A stretch of DNA of 32,595 bases from Streptomyces sp. TRM70350 (GTDB taxonomy: Bacteria; Actinomycetota; Actinomycetes; Streptomycetales; Streptomycetaceae), in the NCBI RefSeq assembly GCF_019219825.1, contig NZ_JAHUXH010000049.1, forward strand, positions 1 to 32,595. The letters are read 5' to 3'. Of this stretch, positions 1-8,216 are shown piece by piece (positions within the stretch are counted from its first letter, which is position 1; every line of letters begins with the position of its first letter). A model generated the notes under the pieces. The model worked only from the letters and a program-made list of their open reading frames with translations, searched no databases and was not told the origin of the DNA. The position numbers and the translations under genes were made by a program.

Positions 1-210
1 GTCCACCTTGGCGGCGCCAAGGCCAAGCAGCCTGGCCACCTCGTCGTCGGTACTGCCGTCGATCGGGCTGACGTCCAGGTGGAGACAGTTCTTCACGGCG
101 GTCGATCACCTTGAAGCCCAGGACCGCGCACCAGAAGGCCGCGAGCCGCTCCGGATCGTGGCAGTCGATGGCAGTCGGCAACCAACTCGGTGAACCTACT
201 GGTCATTACT
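1..210 (-). pseudogene. VOC/glyoxalase-family protein, broken and cut by window edge
   Basis: Starting at the ATG at 210-208 (preceded by GGGGGAG), the minus strand begins with MTSRFTELV. After a frame change it reads DCHDPERLAAFWCAVLGFKV, the usual N-terminus of actinobacterial VOC (glyoxalase/bleomycin-resistance-like) proteins. After a second frame change it reads KNCLHLDVSP and DDEVARLLGLGA, a later conserved block of the same family. The first shift is explained by a 10-bp tandem duplication at 160-179. The second comes with the loss of roughly 40 residues that normally separate the two blocks, so an internal deletion is likely. The rest of the gene lies beyond position 1. The family assignment rests on recalled family motifs. 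The gene cannot make a normal protein unless the sequence has errors. Confidence 0.75.
160..179. repeat. 10-bp tandem duplication inside the VOC pseudogene
   Basis: TGGCAGTCGA at 160-169 is followed directly by TGGCAGTCGG at 170-179. Removing one copy restores a continuous VOC reading frame (ELVADCHDPE), so this duplication is the probable frameshifting mutation. Confidence 0.7.
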
Positions 211-453
211 CCCCCAGACAGTGCGGACGGGGCGCCGCCGGCCTTCAGGAACCCGAGGGTGAAGGCGAGGTCGGTGCGCACATCGACGCTCACCTCATGT
301 TCGGAAACGAGGAAGATGGGTGGCTTCCAGATGCTCGATGCAGGAAACAACGAACCGCCGCAGGCGTTCGGCAAGAGTCGTAGAGGCAACCTGAAGGGTG
401 CAAAGGGCCCAAAGAGGTGGCTGCACGGGGGTGCGCCTCCCACCAGACCCACA
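211..453. other. Intergenic region without a recognised gene
   Basis: This stretch separates the VOC pseudogene from the operator array. Open frames exist on both strands, but none shows a recognisable family, a ribosome binding site and a start together. I see no convincing gene, RNA or terminator here. Confidence 0.4.
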
Positions 454-490
454 TTGCCTAACGTTGTCAAGGCCTTGCCTTGGTTGGCAC
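454..490. promoter_or_regulatory. Phased operator array upstream of the GT/ABC operon
   Basis: Four hexamers related to TTGCCA/TGGCAA begin at 454 (TTGCCT), 465 (TGTCAA), 475 (TTGCCT) and 485 (TGGCAC). They form two adjacent imperfect inverted repeats with start-to-start spacings of 11, 10 and 10 bp, all on one face of the helix. This is the most degenerate of the four arrays in the window. It lies about 105 bp upstream of the GTG start at 596. It is inferred to bind the same unidentified regulator as the arrays at 9121-9236, 14518-14555 and 30024-30069. Confidence 0.6.
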
Positions 491-497
491 TGTCCCA

Positions 498-503
498 TAG
501 TCT
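498..503 (+). promoter_or_regulatory. Candidate -10 element (TAGTCT)
   Basis: A TANNNT hexamer begins exactly 8 bp after the last operator hexamer. SARP-type activators of Streptomyces usually bind direct repeats ending about 8 bp before the -10 box, so the spacing fits activation from this array. This is inference only; no convincing -35 box is seen. Confidence 0.35.
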
Positions 504-595
504 CGACGCGGATGCTCGGCGCCGGAGTGGCGTGGTGCCCGATCCAAGGACGTTTTCGATTACGCGAAGGTGAACACCTGAGGGGTGAGGGTAAC

Positions 596-1534
596 GTGAG
601 CCAGTCCACAGCGGATTCGCCTCGGCAGCCGCGGGAGCCCGAGGAACTGCTCCGCGGAATCCTCGACTCTCCGCAGGCACGACTGGACGGCACGGCTGCC
701 GTCGAGGTCCACTCGCTGGTCTCCCGCGAACACGTTCCCCTGTATCTGTTCGCCATCAAATCGCTCGGGCATTTCTGGCCCGGTGTCTGTGCTGTCGTGC
801 ACGACGACGGCAGCCTCGCTAAGGAAGATGTCGATACGTTGCGGCGGCATATCGAGGGAATTCGGGTGATTCCCCGCGCCACCGCCGACGCCGTCGTCGA
901 AGAGACGCTGGCCCGCTGCCCGCTGTTGCTGGAGGTCCGGCGGCGCAACGTGCGCATCCTGCAACTGGTCGACTATTTCGTGCTCGCGGAAACCGAGAAG
1001 ATTATCGGCATGGACAGCGACATCGTGTTCGTCGACACCCCGGACGAGCTGATGCGGTGGAATACCGACTCCACGGACCGTACGGCGTTCCTCTACTCCT
1101 ACGAGCAGTTCGACCACGGGCGCGGCCCGATGGGTGTGAGCTGGATCCCCGAGGCCCTGCCGTCCGTGCCCTACGTGCCGGAGATGTGCTGCGGATTCAT
1201 GTGCGCCGATCGCGAGCGATTCTTCGATGCGGATTACCTTGAAAAGATGATGGAGGACACTCCGCGCGATATCCTTTTCCGTCCCCGTCATGTCACCCAA
1301 ATGTTCTATTCCGTGCTCGGAGGCAGACTCAACGGCGCCGTCAGGTCGCTGGGCGAGGCCTACCGCTCTGGCCCGTGGGAGTGGCTGCCGTACGCGGATC
1401 GGCGCGTTATGTGCCATTACTTCGCCTCCAGCAAGGCATCGGGCAAGACGGCGCGCACGCTTGACAATTTCGGCCGTTATGCGCCTCTGTTCACCTCCGT
1501 CCTCGACCGGCTGGAAGGCAGGAAGTGCCGTTGA
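596..1534 (+). CDS. Nucleotide-sugar glycosyltransferase (GT8-like, DSD motif)
   Basis: This 312-residue soluble protein has the look of a retaining GT-A glycosyltransferase. It has a hydrophobic strand followed by MDSDIVFVD at residues 139-147, where DSD (140-142) is the expected metal and nucleotide-sugar binding motif, and it has no membrane segment. The GTG at 596 is preferred because GAGGGGTGAGGG lies just upstream and the similarity-like sequence starts soon after; the longer open frame to 398 runs through the operator array. It is the first gene of a plus-strand operon with two ABC half-transporters and a GT8 pseudogene, so it probably glycosylates the exported product. The sugar donor and acceptor are unknown. 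The coding sequence uses more A/T-ending codons than its neighbours, which hints at a separate origin. Assignment to GT8 rather than another GT-A family is tentative. Confidence 0.75.
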   Translation: MSQSTADSPRQPREPEELLRGILDSPQARLDGTAAVEVHSLVSREHVPLYLFAIKSLGHFWPGVCAVVHDDGSLAKEDVDTLRRHIEGIRVIPRATADAVVEETLARCPLLLEVRRRNVRILQLVDYFVLAETEKIIGMDSDIVFVDTPDELMRWNTDSTDRTAFLYSYEQFDHGRGPMGVSWIPEALPSVPYVPEMCCGFMCADRERFFDADYLEKMMEDTPRDILFRPRHVTQMFYSVLGGRLNGAVRSLGEAYRSGPWEWLPYADRRVMCHYFASSKASGKTARTLDNFGRYAPLFTSVLDRLEGRKCR

Positions 1535-1594
1535 TCCGGCATCCCGCGCCTTGCGCCTCCGCGCATGGATACGGGATGGAGGGGAGCTGAACGC

Positions 1595-3502
1595 ATGACG
1601 AGTCCTGTGCCCTATCCCGCCTTCTCCCTGCGCGACCTTAGCTGGACTCGCCTCGGAGGCCTCTACGAGGAACGCCGCGAGCTTCTCGGGATGCTCCGAT
1701 TCGGAAGCCGCCGTCTCCTGGCCGCCATCGTCCTGACGACGCTCGTGGAGATCGCGACCGCACCGCTGACCGCCCTCTGCGCCCAGAGGCTCGTCCACGT
1801 CCTGACCGATGAGACGGGCGATTACCTCTGGCCGGCGGCAGGCTTCGCCGCCGCCATGCTGCTGCGCCAGGCCGCCGAGATCGCGGGGCTGGCGTTCAAG
1901 CAGTCCATGGCCAAGACCATCGACGGCGCCGCCCGCTCCCGCATGCGGCGCATCGCCCTGCGCCCCGCCGGGATCTCGCACCTGGAGGACCCCGAGTTCC
2001 AGGACGTCGCCTCGCGCGCGGCCGACCAGGGCATCGCCTGGCGCGAACGCTCCGTCGGAATGGCCGCGGTGGGCCAGGTGCAGACGGGCGGGCGCATGCT
2101 CTCGGCGTTCGCCATGGGCGTCGCTCTCGCCGTCTACTTCCCGCTCCTGGCCTGCGTGCTCGTCGTGCTCTGCTTCGTGATCCGGTCCATCACGCTGCGG
2201 CAGTGGCTGTTCCTGGAGAACGTGAAGGACGCCGCAACGCCGGAGCGCCGCAAGGTCGACTTCTGGGCAGATCTGGCCGCCGGCCCGGAAGCGGGAACGG
2301 AGCTGCGGCTGTTCGGACTAGCCGGCTGGGTGAGCGAACGCCGCCTGGCCGCACACTACGCCTGGCTGGCCGACTACTGGCGCATCCGCAGAAACGTCCT
2401 GCACCGCCAGAAGCTCTCCATGGCGATCACCGCTGTCTGCGCCGCCCTGGCGCTCGGAGTCCCCGGTGCCGCGGCACTCGATGGCGAGATCGACGTGGGC
2501 ACCCTGGCCTTCTGCCTGGTGGCGGCATGGGGCGTCTTCGTCGTCGCGAACATGGGAAATGAGTCGTACGACATCGAGTACGGCAAGACGGCCCATCACG
2601 CCCTGCGCCAGTTGGAGGGCATGCGCCCGCCGGTGACGGGAACGCGGACACCCGCCGCCACGGTCTCCACGATCCGCTTCGAGGACGTGACGTTCACCTA
2701 CCCCGGCGCGCCACGCCCCGTCCTCTCCGGCCTGAACCTCACCATCCGGCCCGGAGAGCGGCTGGCGATCGTAGGGGTGAACGGCGCTGGAAAGACGACG
2801 CTCATCAAGCTGCTCGCCGGACTGTACACGCCGACAGCCGGCCGGATCACCGTCGACGGGGAGGACTTGTGCACCCTGGACCCCGCCAAGTGGCGGAGCA
2901 GGATGACGGCCTTGTTCCAGGACTTCGTCCAATACCCGCTGACTCTTCGGGAGAACATCACCCTGGCCGCCCCCGAGGCGGATACCTCGGACGACGAGCT
3001 TGAGGAGTTGCTGCGCCTCGGTGCCCTGGAGCCGGTGCTGGCCTCGCTGGAGTCCGGGCTGGACACGGTTTTGTGGAACACTGGCAGCGGAGGGCGCGGA
3101 TTGTCCGGGGGGCAGTGGCAGCGGCTGGCGGCCGTGCGCACGCTGTACGCCGTGTCCCACGGCAGACGACTGGTGGTGCTGGACGAGCCGACCGCCCATC
3201 TCGATGTGAAGGCCGAGGCTCGGTTCTACGACGAGGTCGTCGGCGCGGTCCGCAACGCCTCCGTTGTGCTGATCTCCCATCGGCTCTCCACCGTGAGGTC
3301 CGCCGACCGGATCGTGGTCCTGGACAACGGGCGGATCACGGAGGATGGAAGCCACACCGACCTCCTCAGGAGAGATGGCGAGTACGCGCGCTTGTTCCGG
3401 CTCCAGGCCTCCCGCTTCTCGGACGGCGCCGCCGAGCCTGACGCCACAGAGCGGGAAGGCTCCGCGCCGAACGCCGCAGAGCCTGAGGAGATGAGCGGAT
3501 GA
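1595..3502 (+). CDS. ABC exporter half-transporter (membrane + ATPase domains)
   Basis: This 635-residue protein has an N-terminal membrane domain (about residues 30-330 with several hydrophobic segments) fused to a C-terminal ATPase domain. Walker A is GVNGAGKTT at 394-402, the signature is LSGGQ at 503-507, Walker B is LVVLDE at 526-531, and the H-loop is ISHRLST. All catalytic residues are present, so this site should hydrolyse ATP. The ATG at 1595 is chosen because GGAGGGGAG lies 8 bp upstream. The stop overlaps the start of the next ABC gene by 4 bp (ATGA), so the two are translationally coupled and probably form a heterodimeric exporter. The C-terminus beyond the ATPase domain is an acidic, low-complexity tail of about 30 residues. 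The most likely role is export of the glycosylated product or self-protection. Confidence 0.9.
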   Translation: MTSPVPYPAFSLRDLSWTRLGGLYEERRELLGMLRFGSRRLLAAIVLTTLVEIATAPLTALCAQRLVHVLTDETGDYLWPAAGFAAAMLLRQAAEIAGLAFKQSMAKTIDGAARSRMRRIALRPAGISHLEDPEFQDVASRAADQGIAWRERSVGMAAVGQVQTGGRMLSAFAMGVALAVYFPLLACVLVVLCFVIRSITLRQWLFLENVKDAATPERRKVDFWADLAAGPEAGTELRLFGLAGWVSERRLAAHYAWLADYWRIRRNVLHRQKLSMAITAVCAALALGVPGAAALDGEIDVGTLAFCLVAAWGVFVVANMGNESYDIEYGKTAHHALRQLEGMRPPVTGTRTPAATVSTIRFEDVTFTYPGAPRPVLSGLNLTIRPGERLAIVGVNGAGKTTLIKLLAGLYTPTAGRITVDGEDLCTLDPAKWRSRMTALFQDFVQYPLTLRENITLAAPEADTSDDELEELLRLGALEPVLASLESGLDTVLWNTGSGGRGLSGGQWQRLAAVRTLYAVSHGRRLVVLDEPTAHLDVKAEARFYDEVVGAVRNASVVLISHRLSTVRSADRIVVLDNGRITEDGSHTDLLRRDGEYARLFRLQASRFSDGAAEPDATEREGSAPNAAEPEEMSG

Positions 3503-5277
3503 GCATGCGGAACAGCCTGCGCATGACCCGGCACACGCTGTCGCTGAGCTTTAGGGCCGACCGGCGGGTGACCATCGCCGTCGGGGTACTCGTTGGCCTG
3601 CAGGCCGGGCTCGTCTCCCTGACCGCGCTCAGCCAGCGGTGGCTCGTGGACTCGGCCGAACTCGACATCGCGGTTGGTCTGCTGGGAGCGGTGGCCCTGG
3701 GCGTCGTCTGCCACGTGCTCCAGACGATCGGTCAGCGGATCTCCGTCAACTACCGCAACGACCTGTGTAACCGCATCCAGCTGGCGCTGGAACAGGAGAT
3801 CACCGAGGCCGCCGCGAAGATCCCCACGATCGCCCACCTGGAGCGCAGCGAGTTCATCAACCGCATCGTGATGCTCCGACGGGGCACGCTGGCCCTCACC
3901 AACACCGGCTGGGCCGCCGCCTACGCGCTCTCTGCGCTGGCTGGCATCGCCATGAGCCTCTGGCTCCTCATGGACATCCACCCGCTGCTCGCCCTCCTCG
4001 CCGCCTGCGCGGTACCGATCCTCCCCCTGACCAATAGGGCCAAACGGATGCAGCAGCAGGCGGCCGACGCCACCGTGGAGCACTTCCGGCAGGAGGCCGA
4101 ACTGCACGATCTCTGCCTGCGCCCGCAGACCGCGAAGGAGGTGTGGGTCTGCGGCAACGGCATGCGGCTGGACAGACGTGCGAGCGGCCTGTGGGCCGAG
4201 GGAGCGCAGCACGAGGCGCGCGTCCGGCTCCGCGGGCTGGTCTACGAGATCGGCGGATGGGTGCTGTACTTCACCGCCCTCGCCGGGGCCCTCATCGTGG
4301 TCGGACATCTGCTGAGGACGGGCGGCGCCACCGCTGGGGACGCCGTGTTCATCATCTCGCTCGCCGGCCAGCTGCGGGCACAGCAGCAACTGGCCGTCGA
4401 CACCATCACCCAGGTCGCCAACGGCGGCCGGATCGCGGAACACCACCGATGGCTCCTCGACTACGCTGCGGTCGCCACCCGCACGGGAGCACCGGTGCCT
4501 GTCCGTCTCAAGGGGGCCATCGAGCTGCGGAACGTCTCCTTCACCTACCCCGGCGCCGTGTCCCCCGCGCTGCGCGGGATCAACCTGACCATTCCGGCGG
4601 GCTCGTCGCTGGGCATCGCGGGAGCCAACGGAGCCGGAAAGAGCACCCTGGTCAAAATCCTCTTGGGCGTGCAGCAGCCGACCACCGGAATGATCACCGT
4701 CGACGGCGTCGACCTGCGGGAGCTCGACCCCGCCGCCTGGGCGGCGGTGTGCACCGGCGTACTGCAGGACTTCCTCAAGCTCCAGACGCCGCTGCGCGAA
4801 TCCGTGGGCGCCGGCGACCTGCCCGCCGTCCAGAACGCCTCCCAGGTCGCCGAGGCGCTGGACCGCGCACGCGCCACACGCCTCGTCCACGAGCTCCCCG
4901 AAGGACTTGAAACCCGGTTGGGAAAGACCTTCGGCGGGGTCGAACTCTCCCACGGCCAGTGGCAACGGGTTGCCCTCGCACGAGGGCTGATGCGGCAGGC
5001 TCCGCTGCTTCTGGTGCTCGACGAGCCCACAGCTGCCCTTGATCCGCAGGCCGAGCATGAGCTGTACGAACTCTTCATGGAGCAGACCCGGGAGTCGGCC
5101 GGCCGCGGCGCCGTCACCGCGCTGGTCTCCCACCGCTTCTCCACCGTCCACACGGCCGACCACATCGTCGTCATCGGCGACGGTCGCATCACCGAACAAG
5201 GCACGCACGCGCACCTGCTTGCGACCGACGGCGAGTATGCCGAGCTGTACCGGACGCAGATGCAGGCCTATCGGTAG
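3499..5277 (+). CDS. ABC exporter half-transporter, partner of the preceding gene
   Basis: This 592-residue protein has a hydrophobic N-terminal transmembrane domain (about residues 20-310) and a C-terminal ATPase domain. Walker A is GANGAGKST at 375-383, Walker B is LLLVLDE at 503-509 with the catalytic Glu present, and the H-loop is VSHRFST. The signature motif is LSHGQ (483-487) rather than the canonical LSGGQ, which resembles the slightly degenerate half of heterodimeric exporters. The start overlaps the stop of the previous ABC gene (ATGA at 3499-3502). A GT8 pseudogene follows after 7 bp with its own AGGAG, so all these genes formed one operon. The protein probably pairs with the upstream half-transporter to export the pathway product. 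The substrate cannot be read from the sequence. Confidence 0.9.
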   Translation: MSMRNSLRMTRHTLSLSFRADRRVTIAVGVLVGLQAGLVSLTALSQRWLVDSAELDIAVGLLGAVALGVVCHVLQTIGQRISVNYRNDLCNRIQLALEQEITEAAAKIPTIAHLERSEFINRIVMLRRGTLALTNTGWAAAYALSALAGIAMSLWLLMDIHPLLALLAACAVPILPLTNRAKRMQQQAADATVEHFRQEAELHDLCLRPQTAKEVWVCGNGMRLDRRASGLWAEGAQHEARVRLRGLVYEIGGWVLYFTALAGALIVVGHLLRTGGATAGDAVFIISLAGQLRAQQQLAVDTITQVANGGRIAEHHRWLLDYAAVATRTGAPVPVRLKGAIELRNVSFTYPGAVSPALRGINLTIPAGSSLGIAGANGAGKSTLVKILLGVQQPTTGMITVDGVDLRELDPAAWAAVCTGVLQDFLKLQTPLRESVGAGDLPAVQNASQVAEALDRARATRLVHELPEGLETRLGKTFGGVELSHGQWQRVALARGLMRQAPLLLVLDEPTAALDPQAEHELYELFMEQTRESAGRGAVTALVSHRFSTVHTADHIVVIGDGRITEQGTHAHLLATDGEYAELYRTQMQAYR

Positions 5278-5284
5278 GAGTGTC

Positions 5285-5606
5285 ATGCAGCAGCAAGCGT
5301 TGAACGTGTGTTCGCGATCGACGACGTCTACGTCCCCGGGGCGGTGGTGACCGCGCGATCGGTTCGCGCCGTAGTGGCGGATCCGGGCGTCGGCATTCGG
5401 TTCCACGTCATCGACGCCGGGCTCGGCACATCCGGCTGCAGGGAGCTCGAAAAGGAGCTGAGCAGCTGGGCGACGCCGAGATATATCAGGTCCCGGACCG
5501 GCTCGTCCTGCCTCAGAAGCACAAGTGGCTCACCTCGGCGACCCTCGGCCGGCTGCATCTGGGCAGCGTCATCCCGGACGACATAGACCGCGTCATCTAC
5601 CTCGAC
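5285..5606 (+). pseudogene. GT8 glycosyltransferase, N-terminal half only, two frameshifts
   Basis: The ATG at 5285 follows AGGAG and sits 7 bp after the ABC stop. Read with two single-base corrections (near 5309 and near 5470), the product runs VFAIDDVYVPGAVVTARSVR, FHVIDAGLG, EIYQVPDRL, SATLGRLHLG and VIYLD. Block by block this matches the intact GT8 protein at 8217-9032 (VFAVDDNYATAATVVARS, FHVIDSGLG, HEVPDRLEM, VIYLDVD). The coding sequence stops at the first Asp of the DxD motif and continues in frame into a transposase fragment. The enzyme is therefore dead: it lacks the second half of the catalytic domain and the C-terminal HxxGxxKPW motif. It was a paralogue of the downstream GT8 and was once co-transcribed with the exporter. 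Confidence 0.85.
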
Positions 5607-6098
5607 GCCTGGCACTTCGACACCGGCGTGCTGAAGGCCGAAGTCGCGGTCGACGGCTGGTACGCACTGCTGACGTCCATGCCCGACGACCGGGCGGATG
5701 CCGGGCAGGCCCTGATCCACTACAAGGGCCAGGGCGCGGTCGAGCGCAGATACCACGACTTCAAGGGCCCGCTCGCGGTCGTGCCGGTCTTCGTTCCGCA
5801 CAACCGGCGCGTTGCCGCCCTGATCCAGGTCATCTGCCTGGCGCTGCTGGTCTTCTGCCTGATCGAGCGGCAAGTCAGACGGGCACTCGGCGCCGAGCAG
5901 ACCATGAGCGGCCTCTATCCCGACAACCGCTGCGTCCGCCCCACCGGCCGCATGATCTTCTACTACCTCGGCGAACTCACCCTGCGGATCGGTAACGTCA
6001 CCACCCCGCCCACCGTTCAGATCACCCGCGGCGTTCATCTCCACCTCCTCGACCTCCTTGACACCGACATCGGACAAACCCGCTGGCCACAGATCTGA
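5607..6098 (+). pseudogene. IS1634-family transposase, C-terminal fragment
   Basis: In the same frame as the GT8 remnant, the sequence becomes VAVDGWYALLTSMP, HYKGQGAVERRYHDFKGPL, VICLALLVFCLIERQVRRAL and RPTGRMIFYYL, ending at a stop at 6096-6098. This is the C-terminal part of an IS1634-type DDE transposase, with the last acidic residue region (VERRYHDFKG) and the usual hydrophobic segment. About 160 of roughly 500 residues remain and no terminal inverted repeat is recognised. The junction to the GT8 remnant near 5607 looks like a deletion that removed the 3' half of the GT gene and the 5' part of the element. The family assignment rests on recalled motifs. Confidence 0.75.
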
Positions 6099-6137
6099 AA
6101 CGGGGGCCCGCGAAGTCCGGGGCTAGACGCAATACCG

Positions 6138-6159
6138 TGACTCTGTTGGCGATCTTGTG
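6138..6159 (+). repeat. Left terminal inverted repeat of the IS1182-like element
   Basis: This 22-bp sequence is an exact reverse complement of 7611-7632. TACCG precedes it at 6133-6137. Confidence 0.85.
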
Positions 6160-6162
6160 GGG

Positions 6163-7533
6163 TCACGCGGCGGCGGGGCAGAGGGCGTGGAAGCGGGTTG
6201 ACCGGCGGCGGGTGGTCGTCGGCTCGGCAATCCAGTCCGCAACGCGGGTGAGGTTGCAGGCCAGCGCGGTCAGGACGTGCTGGACGTGGGTTCTGGCGAG
6301 GCCGCGGTAGCGGGATCGGCGCAGGCCGCAGGCGCGGACGTTCTGGGAGAGGGTGGCCTCGATGCCGGCGCGGATCGCGTAGCGCTGCTGCCAGTCCTTG
6401 GTCTGCTGCTCCAGCCGGTTGCCGGTCTGGATCTCGTGGAGTTCGCGGCTGGGCAGCAGGGAGAGCGCCCGAGGACGTGTGGCAGAGCTGGTGCACTGCG
6501 ACCGGACCGGGCAGGCCAGCACTCAGGTCGTCGTGGATCTTCTCGGTGAGCTCGCCGTCCTGGACTGGGGCGATCGTGGTGGCCACGTGCACCACCACCT
6601 CGGGCAGCCCTGACGTGCACGTTTCTGTGAGATGCACCCGGTAGACGCTCCAGGCGGTGTCCCGCTTGACGCAGTAGTGCGCATCGGTGTCGTACGGCGA
6701 ATCAAACCGCAGGCTCGCCGGGGGCAGCGCATGACCGTCGCGCCAGCGCAACCGGCCGCGCGGGTCCCAGTAGTAGTGGTGCATCCAGACCTGCCGCAGG
6801 ATCTCCACCTGCGGCAACACCCGCAGCCGGGGCAGGGCGTCGGCGGCCCAGGCAGCGGCAAGGATCTTCTGCCCGTCCCGGCCGTCGTTTCCGCCAGCGC
6901 GGCGACCCCGGCCTTCCCACCGGGGACTTTGCCGATCTCCACCTTGCGCCCGTAACGCTTGCCCCACTCCGGCTCGATCAACGCACGCAACCAGTCCTCG
7001 TCGGCCTCGGCCAGCTCTTCCAACGCGGCCCGCAGACTCTCCCCGGCCAGTTCCAGGCGGCTGAGCCTGCGCACGGAGGCGAGCACATGAATGGCATCGG
7101 TGCGCTGCTGGCCCCCTGCCTTCAGCAGTCCGGCCTCCACCAGCCGCTTCAGCATCACCCGCAGCAGCCGGTCAGCAGCGTCCCCCTCCGCCAGCCGGGC
7201 CCGGAACTCGCTGAGCACCGAGTAGTCGAATCCCGGGTCCTCCAGCTCCAGGCCCAGCGCGTACTTGAAGTCGATCCTGCTGCGCACAGCGTCCGCGGCA
7301 GCGCGACCGGACAAGTTCTCCGCGAACTGCAGCACCGACACCAGCGCCAACTGCCCCGGCGAGAAGCCCGGACGGCCAGCGGCCGGGTACAGGTCCGCGA
7401 ACTCCCCGTCCTCGAACAGCACATCCAGCCGGTCCCGCACCAGCATCGCCGAAGTCCCCTTCGCGCACGCCGCCCACGCCGTGCGCACCGTCCTCACCGG
7501 AATCCGCTGAAAACTCCTCGGCCGTAACGACAC
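6163..7533 (-). pseudogene. IS1182-family transposase, frameshifted and internally deleted
   Basis: Reading leftward from about 7533 (GTG), the N-terminal part carries LVRDRLDVLFEDGEFADLYP, GFSPGQLALVSVLQFAENLS, SRIDFKYALGLELEDPGFDY and QQRTDAIHVLASVRRLSRLE. These are characteristic IS1182 transposase blocks. The frame changes near 6900, after KAGVAALAET, into VEILRQVWMHHYYWDP, RFDSPYDTDAHYCVKRDTAW and VHLTETC. It changes again near 6530 into SRELHEIQTGNRLEQQTKDW, IEATLSQNVRACG and RYRGLARTHVQHVLTALACN. About 100 residues normally lying between the THVATT-like block and the CPVR block are missing. The enzyme should be inactive. A shorter, more decayed relative of the same family lies at 16500-16825. 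Confidence 0.85.
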
Positions 7534-7610
7534 CGCACCCACACCCCAAAACCCGAGGCCACCCCGCACTCCTCCAGCGAAGCACCCCGCCGCCCCACCG
7601 TCAGCACCCA

Positions 7611-7632
7611 CACAAGATCGCCAACAGAGTCA
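7611..7632 (-). repeat. Right terminal inverted repeat of the IS1182-like element
   Basis: This 22-bp sequence is the exact reverse complement of 6138-6159. TACCG follows it at 7633-7637. Confidence 0.85.
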
Positions 7633-7637
7633 TACCG

Positions 7638-8191
7638 GTGATTTAGGTTGTTTTCCGGCGGGCCGGCCTGGCCTTGGTCGGCCCGACCAGGGCCACGCGG
7701 GGAGCGTTCGGCCGGGGGCGGACTGTGGTGCTGGGCGCGTTGGAGCTTCCAGTTGGGCATCGGGGCGACGAGGCGTCGGCCTTCCACAGGGCGGAGAAGA
7801 GCTCCACGAGCTGCTGCGCAGCGTCGTGGAGGTCGGCGATCCGCTCGGGCGCGGCGTTCTCGCCCTCCAGTCAGCGGTAGACCGACCACGGGAACGGGTA
7901 GCCGTCGGTCGGCTCGCCCTGCGCCAGCTGTTCGGGTACGGCCAGCGGCAGGACGGGGGCCAGCTGCGGCCCCCACCGCTGCTCGCGCTCCACCTGGCCG
8001 ATCCAGCGCGGCAGACGGGGCAGCCGGACGGACATGCTGTCCCCGAGCCGAAAGGTGGCGTTGTCCACCCCTGAGGCCGCCACGGGGGTGACCGGCAGGT
8101 CGGCCCACTGCGGGAACTGCGCCGCCACCAGCCGGTGGACCTAGTTCGTAGTGGGGTACACCTCGCCGGGGCGCAGGCGGTTGGTGCTCAC
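7638..8191 (-). pseudogene. Aminoglycoside-phosphotransferase-family kinase, decayed
   Basis: From the GTG at 8191 (AAGGAG 7 bp upstream), the minus strand reads MSTNRLRPGEV, then an in-frame TAG at 8143-8141. It continues VHRLVAAQFPQWADLPVTPV, SGVDNATFRLGDSMSVRLPR, VEREQRWGPQLAPVLPLAVP and GEPTDGYPFPWSVYR. This is the N-lobe of an APH/macrolide-kinase-like protein. A second in-frame stop (TGA at 7873-7871) replaces the expected Trp codon of the SVYRWLEGEN block, and the frame is lost further on. The catalytic-loop half is absent, and an IS1182-like element now lies just beyond. The gene starts 25 bp after the GT8 stop, so the two were probably one operon. Kinases of this family often give self-resistance or phosphorylate sugars, and this one cannot work. 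Confidence 0.75.
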
Positions 8192-8216
8192 GGGTGCTCT
8201 CCTTGATGTCGAGTCG

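Larger units (their letters stand above)
6138..7632 (-). mobile_element. IS1182-family insertion sequence with intact ends, defective transposase
   Basis: The element is bounded by a perfect 22-bp inverted repeat (6138-6159 and 7611-7632) that starts TGACTCTGTTGGCG from each outside end. The pentamer TACCG flanks it directly on both sides (6133-6137 and 7633-7637), consistent with a 5-bp target-site duplication. The interior is a minus-strand transposase remnant. The element is about 1.5 kb, slightly short for the family because of an internal deletion. Clean ends and a preserved target duplication suggest a fairly recent insertion, possibly moved by a transposase supplied in trans. The left flank is IS1634 debris. 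The right flank is the remnant of a kinase gene. Confidence 0.8.

Noticed and set aside
398..595. Upstream extension of the first glycosyltransferase frame to the ATG at 398
   Set aside because: It runs through the operator array and candidate -10 box, lacks family sequence, and the GTG at 596 has a good ribosome binding site.
560..1981. Long minus-strand open frames opposite the glycosyltransferase and ABC genes (also opposite the NRPS, GMC and peptidase genes)
   Set aside because: Their products are rich in Arg, Gly, His and Gln with no known motifs, as expected for antisense frames in high-GC genes, while the opposite strand carries complete families.
5607..8191. A single composite transposon spanning IS1634 debris, the IS1182-like element and the kinase
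   Set aside because: Only the IS1182-like element has matching ends and target duplication; no second copy brackets the kinase.
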